Assembly: GCA_033439295.1 (NCBI GenBank)
Contig: JAVTLE010000003.1
Coordinates: 1,736,001-1,800,000, forward strand
Length of the DNA stretch: 64,000 nt
Direction: 5' to 3'
Source of the DNA: Deuterostichococcus epilithicus
Taxonomy: Eukaryota; Chlorophyta; Trebouxiophyceae; Prasiolales; Stichococcaceae
Of this stretch, positions 56,501 to 64,000 are shown one piece after another. The notes below the pieces were generated by a model. The model made no database searches. It saw only the letters and a program-made list of their open reading frames with translations, and was not told where the DNA came from. Each line of letters opens with the position of its first letter. Position 1 is the first letter of the stretch. Both the position numbers and the translations under genes were made by a program.

Positions 56501-59500
56501 CCTTTCCTGACCACTCCGCTGCGTGGGCAGCATGAGACGAGGGAAGCAGTGTGACTTGCGCGCGGGAGAGACTTGCGCTCGCGGCTGCGTCATGTCACGG
56601 CAGCCAGCTCCTGCCGCTGCGGCTTCGCCGGCGCTGCTGCTGTCAAACAAGCTGAAAGGCTTCTCAAGGACGGGTATTTTCTGGTGGAAACGGATGCAGC
56701 CTTCACACCAAGCGCCTCACCAGGATGGCTTCCGCCTCCGGCAGCGCGGCCTCGGCAGGCGTGGCGGCGCGCGGGGATATGAAGTCCAGGTCTGCCGCCA
56801 GGTGAGCCGCTGGGGGGCCGCGCCCGCCGCCACGCCGCCGCACAGTAGCGATCTCGTACCGGCGCAGCGCCTCTATGGCCTCGCCGGCTGCGAGGTGCAG
56901 TGCATGATACACAAGTTGGGTGCCGATCGAGTTTCTGATTTTGGTTTCTGGGTCTGAACCTCGGCTCAGCGCCATCTCAGTGTTTGTGCATTATGTGTCT
57001 GGGAACTGGTGTTGGCCCGACAGAAAGGCACATGGCACGGATGGCACGGATGGCACGGATGCAGGCGAACACGACAGCAGCATTGCACTGTGCCGCTGGA
57101 GCGAAACGTGGCATTGAGCTGCAGGAAAAGGGAGTGGAGAGTCACCCTGCACGGCAGCGGCGGCCTGGTGGGCCAGCCAGGCGGCGAAAGGCCGCCGCAT
57201 CTCGTGCCGCAGCACAAGCCGCGCCCCCGACGGCGCCAGCAGCAGCGGCGCGCCCGCCGTGTCGTCCTGTTGTTCGAGAGAGACCGTCAGATGCTGCACT
57301 GATGCACTGCCAACAGCAGGGACTGTAGTCCGAGTGAGCAGAGAGGTGCGTCCTGTGGCGGAGCGCTGGGACATTTGGAGTGGAGAACCGGTGTCATGCT
57401 GGAGGAGTCCCTAAGTCTGTGTGTCGGCATGCGTGACCGCTGCGGCGCTGGTGACGCCATGAACACGTCGCTTCACAAGCTGGGAAGCCTGCGCACCTCC
57501 TCAGAGGCGAGGCCGATTGCTGCGGAGGTGGCGGCGACAGCCCCATGGCGGCTGAACACCGCTCGCAGCGTCTCAGTCACCCGGTCGCGCGCCCCCATCT
57601 GCATCCCAGTCGCACCAGAGGGTCACAGGGCTGGCGGCACAGCAAGAAATATCAAGAGGGCGCAGGAGCATAGGAGCGGCAGGCAGAAAGCAGCATGCGA
57701 CACATGACTGCGGTGCGTTGGCTGGAAGCCATCCGACATCGGAATAGGTTTACAGCCCTGCGGTCAGACAGGCAGCACGCAGCAGCGCCTTTCGAATGCA
57801 CCTGGAGTGGCAGCGGCGCGCCGGCAGCAGCGTCGCCGGCCGCGGCGCTGCCCGCCGCCGCCGGCGGGCTGGAGGCGAAGACGGCCGCCACCACTCGGTC
57901 CAGAGTCTCTGGGGAATCCGGCAGCGAGCGCAGCATGTCCGTCAGCGCCTGGTCCCCCACTGTCGGCGGCAGCAGCTCGCTGGCCAGCACCTGCGCAGGG
58001 GTCGGCCTTGTATTCGAAGCGCTCAGCGCTCACTGATTCACATGTGGAAGCGCCTCATGCAAGCACGCGTCGCACGCCTCTCAGGTCGGAACCATTGCGG
58101 CGTTCACGTGGGGGGGGATGATTCGTACGCAGTACGCAGAACNAACAGCATGATCGCCAGTGGTTCCAGGCGGTGCCGCGATCTTTCACGCCTCTGGGCA
58201 GGTGCACACCTCGCGGGCGGTCGGGCGGTCTGCAGGGTTGGCCGCCATCAGCCAGCTTACCAGCTCTGCTGCCTGCGGTACCAGATGGATCCGTTGGCAG
58301 ACACTGACGTCAGCAGCGGGCTTGGTAAAAGGTTGGTAAGCTTGGTTGATTCGTGGCATGGACTTTGTGAGTGCAGGCATGGAATGGGCATATTGCCGGC
58401 CGCATCAGGATGGTCACTGATAGGGTGCCAAAACACTGTCAGCCCTCATCAACGACTGGGCGTGGGGAGGGTCCCTGCCAGAGGATAGCAACGCAAGAGT
58501 TGCTGCAGAATGCCAACAGGGCTACGTGCTTGCCTGCGGATGCGCGGCGGCAAAGTCGGGCGGACGCGCTCCCGTTTCCCGCAGCTCGCGCAGCGTGATG
58601 ACACGCTCCATGCCGGTGGAGAACGGGTGGAACAGCTCGAACACTGTTACGCCGCAGCTGAAAACGTCCACCTGCGGGGTGACCTCAGTTCAAAGTTGGC
58701 GGCGCCGTGGCTGTATGTCTTTCCGTGGAGTGCAAGCTGGCCATTCCTGCACCACAGGTGAGTTGCAGCAGGGGGGACCACGTAGCAATCGCACAGATGC
58801 CAGGTAGGGGCTCACCCGGTCATCGTAGCTAGCCCACCCCTGCAATGCAATGCAGACACCAGTATATTCGACAGCTCATTGCCGACAACCCCGCAGCCGT
58901 GTCGCAATGTGACCATCTAATCCTGGACAAGCCTGAGGCGAGCCGCTTACCCCCGGGTCCCCCAAAAATGGCGCACTTAAGAATATCGTTCACCTCAGCT
59001 GCTGCACCTGATCAAAAGGTATTGTACACAAACGAACATCCAACCCATCGACTGCACGATGCAACACATGGGCAGACCTGCTCGATTTCGGGGCTGATGT
59101 AAAAGGAGGTGCCCATCACGCCAGACGCCTCAGACGGCATGCCGCTGCCGCCCGGCCGGCGCGCCCCCATGGCCGCCGCCTGCGACCCAGTCGACGGCTC
59201 AGAACGGTTCCGGCACAGGTCCATTCCAGCTGCCTCTAGCCGCCCTCTCAGCGTCAAGCGCCTAGGGTGGGACATGATACCAGCATCTCGCTGGCTCCAG
59301 CCCGTTGTGCGAGCTCGCTCAGCAGACTGCCTGGCAGTCTCCATGACACCGGCAGCTGCCAGAAGGCAGGGGCAGAAGCCGCTGCTGCTGACCTTTCCAC
59401 AACAGGGGTTCGCAGCACGATGCGGTCAGAGACAAGCTGCAACAGTTGCAGACTGACATCATGGTGATCTGACCTGCTCGTCGGCGTCCTCATCGGCGCC

Positions 59501-62500
59501 GGCGGCGGTGAACTTGGCCAGGCCGAAGTCGCCCAGGCGAATGTCGCCGCGCGCGTCGTAGAAGATGTTGTCGGGCTTCAGGTCACGGTGGATGATGCCC
59601 TGCAAGCGTGCAATGGCCATCGATATTATGTGTGTCACAGTGATCTGAAAGCCTACAGCAAAACTTCTAGGCCATGTCAGGCTTCTGCATGGCAGCACGC
59701 TGCAGTGAAGCCGCAGGAGCGGCAGAGCTCTGCACTGGATCACGGCAGCATGCATGCCGAGGGTCCCTGAAAGTCGAGCTGGCAAGTGGGCAGTGCTAGC
59801 TAAGTGGCGCTTGTGCCTTGCATGTGTGCGAGAACAAGAAGGAGGAGGGCGGCACCTGTGCATGAATGTGCGCCAGCCCCGACAGCGTTTGCCTGACCAC
59901 CTGCAAAGGAACAACTGCACCAATGCTGACGCACTGTTCGGCAGGAAGTTTCTCATCACTGATGTGTAGATTCAAGGTCTCATCAGTTCCTTAAGCCTGC
60001 AATCCCAAGGTTGCAGACAGAGCGCAGCTGTGCGTCAGGCGGCAGCGCCCTACCTGCCAGGCGGCAGTTTCATCGACACCGCCCCCCTCATCCAGCAGCG
60101 CCCCACTGTCCAGTGCCTGCATGCAGCATGCCAAAATCTCGCTCAGTCCCTGTGTACTGAAGACACTGGGCTGCAGGGCGGCCACAAATTCACAGGCGAA
60201 GTGCACATGAGACCTAAACTCGCTTGCGGGACACCTGCACACCCGGAATGCTGTAAGAAAATGCGCACCTGCCGCAGCGTGCGCGGGCAAAACTCCATCT
60301 GGATGAACAGCAGCTGCCGTGCAGGCTTGTGCGCCGCTCTCCGGCCGGCAACACCGCCGGCCACCGAGTCGCCCGCCTCTGTCGATGCCCATTGCGACGC
60401 CCTGCCATTTGCCGAGCGCCTGGCGCTGCCGGCAGCTGGGACACCCGCGGCGTCGAAGCCGCCAAGTGACGGGCCCCCGGCGGAAAAGTCGCCGGAGGAG
60501 AACTCTGACGCCGTGGCCGCGTTCGCAGCCGAGACAGAGCCGGCGGCGCTCGCCTGGGAACCCACTCGAGGCTGCCAGAAGCCGGCCCCGCTGCCGCTGC
60601 TGTCTGTCATCGCCGTCGTGGACGTGGTGGCGGAGGAGGCTCCCTGGGACGCCGCCCCCTGCACCGGGCCCAATGACGCGGCAACGTCAGATGCTTCTGC
60701 TGCAGGCGCTCCCGAAGCTGTCGAAGCCTGCGGCAATGGAGCCGCGTCCCTGGGCAGCGACTCCGTCGCCTCCTCGGTCGCCGGCTTCGCCGCGCACGAT
60801 ACCTCCGCCGACCCGATGTCCTCCTGGGAACCGGATCCCCTCGTCTGTCCCGACTCCGCGCCGTGCTGCGACTCCTCCGCCACCGGCTGCAGCTCGGGTG
60901 CGCCGCCACCGCGCCGCGGCTGTGCGAAGGACACCACCCGGCCGGCCGCCGGGCCCGCCCCCGGCGTGCGCGTTGAATCAGTCGCCAGCCAGTCGTCATC
61001 GCCGTCCTCAGTGTCGGTCGCGAATGCCGCCGTCTGGCCGCCATCCGCGTCCGTCTCGAACCAGGCCTGCAAGTGGGTGCGGCTTATGAGTGCTCAGGCG
61101 ACGTCGAATTTAAACTGAACAGCAACAGCAATGCATGATGTCGAGTCCAGCAAACGAGCCGCAGGCCCACGGCCTCACCTGGAAGTAGCGCACAATGTGC
61201 GGGTGCTGCAAACGTGACAGCGTTGCAACCTCGCGCAGCAGCCGCGCGAAGGCGCTTGGCGAAGCGGAGTCCAGCCGAATGCGTTTGACTGCGTACTGGC
61301 GGCCGTCCAGCCGGTTGACGGCTGCCACCACGACGCCGTACGCTCCCCTTCCCAGCGTCCTGACTTCCTGTCGTTGCCAAAGCAGCCTCACGCTAACTCA
61401 ACCGCGCCTGTGGGCTGCGCTCACCGATTTGCGTCCGTGGAGCCAGGGAGCAGGGTCATATCATTTTCCTGACAGATGACCTTGAAGGCCATGCAGGCTG
61501 CCTGCTTTTCTTTGGCGCAAGCAATGACCGCCAGAAGCTTCTCGCCTGAAAGTCGGAATGGTAGCGGGAGGCGCTGGCGGCGGCCGTCGCCAGGCCGGGG
61601 AAGAGCGGCGGCGCCTGGGGCGGCGGCAGCGATGTGGACACCGGCTGCCAGAACCGTTCCAGGGCCCATGCCGAGAGCGGGTCTGCGGATGGCGCAGCCT
61701 CGCCGGCCGCCGCGACTTCCTGTTCATTTGCCGGGTGTAGGGTCACAGCTGGGTGCGCTGCCTCCATCACGCCTTCACGCGTTGATCACATGCCAAGGCA
61801 ACTGCAACGAAGCCGCCTGTACAACACACTGTGTTGCGCTGGCACCAGGCAAAGTGAAAGGCCAGGTGATTGCACAGTCCAATCTTGGGATGGGGCGCAG
61901 CAGGCCTGGGCGAACAGACGGCGGAAGGCGCGATCGAACAGCGCCGGCTGCTGGGTGAGCGCCCAGACAACCCACTTTGGAAGGAGCCCCTTGGCCTGCG
62001 TCAAAGCAGCAGCCACGCACCGCATCACCCGACCGACTCGAGCACGACTCACGTCCAACACACATTTTGAGCACAGATGCTGCAGAGGTGCCCCATGGGC
62101 GTCACCATGTCGACACGAGCCTCGACCTCCAGCACAGCTGGCAAGGGAAGCACCTGCAGGCTGGCGGCCAGCGCCGGCAGCGCGTGCCGCGGCAGGCCGT
62201 CTTCCGTGGCCAGCGCAAGCAGGTGGCCCATCAGGACGTCTCGTCTGAGCGCCTCGGCGTCGGGCTCGACCGGTGCCGTGGCGTCTGACGCCTCGCTGCC
62301 CGGCTCGCTGGCGCCTACAGGCATGAACACGACACTGTTTCAATCGGAAAGGAAGCGGGTCTGGTGGACCAAGCCAGGCGCCATTGATGACACGCTCTGC
62401 TGTCAGGGCAGGAGCCTCACTGAGCATGGCCCTGCTGTCTCACTTGAAGGGCCGAACATAAGGGTTGAGCAGGCACGGTGCCGCCGGTCGCACCGTCGAG

Positions 62501-63708
62501 CAGCCTGTGCAGCGACGGCGGCAGCAGGGCGCGGCCGAGGCTCCGAACCGCTCCGAAAACTGACTGCATTATGCTGCCGCTGGCCTCGCCGCTGCTGCCG
62601 CGCCGCAGCGCACCGGTGCCGGCATCAGACACCCGGGTCTTGAGCTGGGCAGCGGCCGCCGCCTTCGGCGTGCTGTCTGGCACCCTGCCGCCAGGCGCAC
62701 GGAGTTTGGTTTTGTCCCCCGCTGCGGTCCCCTCCGCTGGCCATGCTGCCACCTCGGCCTTGCTGCTGTCGCCTGATGCAACGCGCTCGTCGCTTCGCCC
62801 GTGTGCTGTTCCCGCCCTCAGCGTCATGGACGCGTCCGCTTGATGATGCGGCGCCGCGGCGCCGTGCCATGATGGTGCAGCCGGCTCATCCGCAAACAGG
62901 CCGCCAGCGGTCTGGAAGAGCACAGCCTGCGAGGAGTCCTCCCCCTGCTGCTCCTCGTCATCGGCTGTGTCCGCCTCCCGTTGCTGCATCTCATGCCACA
63001 GAGACGGCGCCTGCAGCAGCCGTCAATGGCACGGCTTCATAGGGCTTGCGGCAGGTGTTCCCTTCGACAGCCGGTGGGTCGTGTCTGAGTTCGGGGCAAG
63101 CACATAATGACTTGGGGGTAGGCGAGGACGTGGTTGCATCGTCAACGGGTCGCAGTGCTCACCGCATCCTCGTCCGGGCGTGCGGCGGCGGCCGCATTCC
63201 GCTCCTGCAAGAAAGCCTGGCACACGTTGACCAGGTCGAACGCGCACACGGCGCCTTCCCCCGCAAAGCCCGCCGCCGCTGCGTGCAGTTGCTTTGACAG
63301 CGCCCGCTGGTCGGTCAGCGCCAGGCCCTGGTGGTCCCGCACCCGAAGCATTGCCTCCGTCTGCGGGTAAGCGGCCGGAAACCTGCATTGTAGAGAAGGT
63401 TGAGGGTCTGCGAGATGATGTGCGTCCTGCATGAGGCGCTGCGCCAGGGATGGCCAAATCCCCTCTACATATATAACGCATGCTGCTGGAGAGCCGGTGA
63501 ACCTTTGTTACCTGATCGATAGGACTGTCGAGACGAAGTTCTGCTGCAGCTCTGCCGGGTGCGGCAGCACACGCAAGCTGAAGCCGTGGCGGTCATCGTC
63601 GACAATCAGATCTTCGGCGTAGATGGCTTCAAGCGCTATCAGTTCATCCTGAGCCTCCTCCTGACCCTCTCCACTTATCGCCTTGCGTTGCTTTTTGCGT
63701 TTGCCCAT
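53519..63708 (-). CDS. GCN2: GCN2 eIF2-alpha kinase
   Basis: Senses uncharged tRNA and phosphorylates eIF2-alpha to curb translation. RWD domain (binds GCN1): 63708-63510 (DELIALEAIYAEDLIVDD) and about 63378-63160. A long linker follows (about 63000-61560). Kinase N-lobe about 61380-61180: LGRGAYGVVVAAVNRLDGRQ, YAVKRI with catalytic Lys. A GCN2-type acidic insert spans about 61075-60290. C-lobe: IIHRDLKPDNIFYDARGDIR and DFGLAKF (about 59600-59480), GTSFYISPEIEQ (near 59100), microexon 58839-58816 (GWASYDDR), VDVFSCGVTVFELF (about 58700), WLMAANPADRPTAREV. HisRS-like domain: VTETLRAVFSRHGA (about 57580), LVLRHEMRRPFAAWLAHQAA, RRYEIATVRRRG, DYFTGALWQLHLGQPAGGRY and DTLLTRLW across a spliced junction. 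C-terminal part: SLWAAGIRAEVLP and VKNLERKGAEEESVPYADVA. Several Ns lie at 54998 and 56289-56313. The stop at 53519 is the least certain limit. Confidence 0.9.
57032..57060. repeat. Short 9-bp tandem repeat
   Basis: ATGGCACGG is repeated three times from 57032 to 57058, then AT. It lies in non-coding DNA between HisRS-like exons of GCN2. Confidence 0.9.
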
Positions 63709-64000
63709 GCCGCCGTGCTCTGCGCACCGTCAGATCATTGAGATCGCTGATGAGTTCGTGATGTCGCACGGCTCTCCCCGATCGGCATGTTTGTGCAGCT
63801 GAACCACTACTCGCGAAACCATTCGGTGTGTGCTCTGCCGAGCTTCTGCTGCACACGGACCTGCAGAATTGGCACGTGTACTGTTTCGGAGCTCTTGTTC
63901 CGAAACAGCAGGGCGGGCTGCAAATGCGTTGCAATATGGTTCTGCACTGCAAAAATTGATAGATTACCTGTGGTTGAAGTTCTGATCTGCCGCGAACACC
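63709..64000. other. Right edge, GCN2 5' flank
   Basis: Upstream of the GCN2 start codon. No exon recognised; presumably promoter and 5' leader. Confidence 0.4.

Noticed and set aside
60030-61118. 362-codon plus-strand open frame opposite the GCN2 insert
   Set aside because: The minus-strand frame gives the acidic GCN2 insert leading into the kinase N-lobe. The plus frame is Ala/Pro/Ser low complexity without motifs.

Overview
This window looks like nuclear DNA of a green alga (Chlorophyta; a core chlorophyte or trebouxiophyte is my guess from gene content, not proven). The genes are broken by many short introns, mostly GT-AG with a few GC-AG, and the coding DNA is GC-rich with long Ala/Gln/Gly tracts. 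The products are plant- or alga-like: SnRK2-type kinase, NDR kinase, NF-YC, chloroplast-type fructose-1,6-bisphosphatase (FBPase), plant-type F-box protein, GCN2. There are no operons and I saw no tRNA, rRNA, CRISPR array, virus-like element or intact transposon. A handful of single N bases mark unresolved positions. Gene models come from reading exons by eye; the best checked ones join in phase with conserved family motifs across every junction.

Layout, left to right: DCAF15-like CUL4-DDB1 substrate receptor (+, 563-4193); NF-YC (-, 4978-6963); C3HC4 RING protein (+, 7972-11655); small GAT-like helical protein (-, 12815-14526); unrecognised protein (-, 14808-16183); Misato/DML1 (-, 16260-19775); NDR-family AGC kinase (+, 20326-25641); CDK20/LF2-like kinase (-, 26547-28886); DHRS4-like peroxisomal dehydrogenase (+, 29409-31223); SnRK2-like kinase (+, 32493-36088, 5' end unresolved); R3H-domain protein (+, 38442-40718); FBPase (+, 41333-44914); G-patch protein (-, about 45329-47112); F-box protein (+, 48170-52837); GCN2 eIF2-alpha kinase (-, 53519-63708). 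Four gene pairs are divergent and probably share promoter regions of 0.5-1 kb.

The genes are ordinary housekeeping and signalling genes rather than one pathway. Themes are protein phosphorylation (four kinases in 64 kb), ubiquitin-ligase adaptors (DCAF15, RING, F-box) and cytoskeleton or cilium (Misato, CDK20, NDR).

The most unusual signal is structural. In five places in four genes, introns or exon edges carry two to four decayed tandem copies, spaced about 93-130 bp, of the neighbouring exon edge including its splice site. This is the pattern expected if tandem duplication of AGGT-containing exon edges feeds intron growth or intron gain. Separately, one NDR intron holds a roughly 830-bp composite tandem repeat with a perfect 30-bp-arm hairpin.
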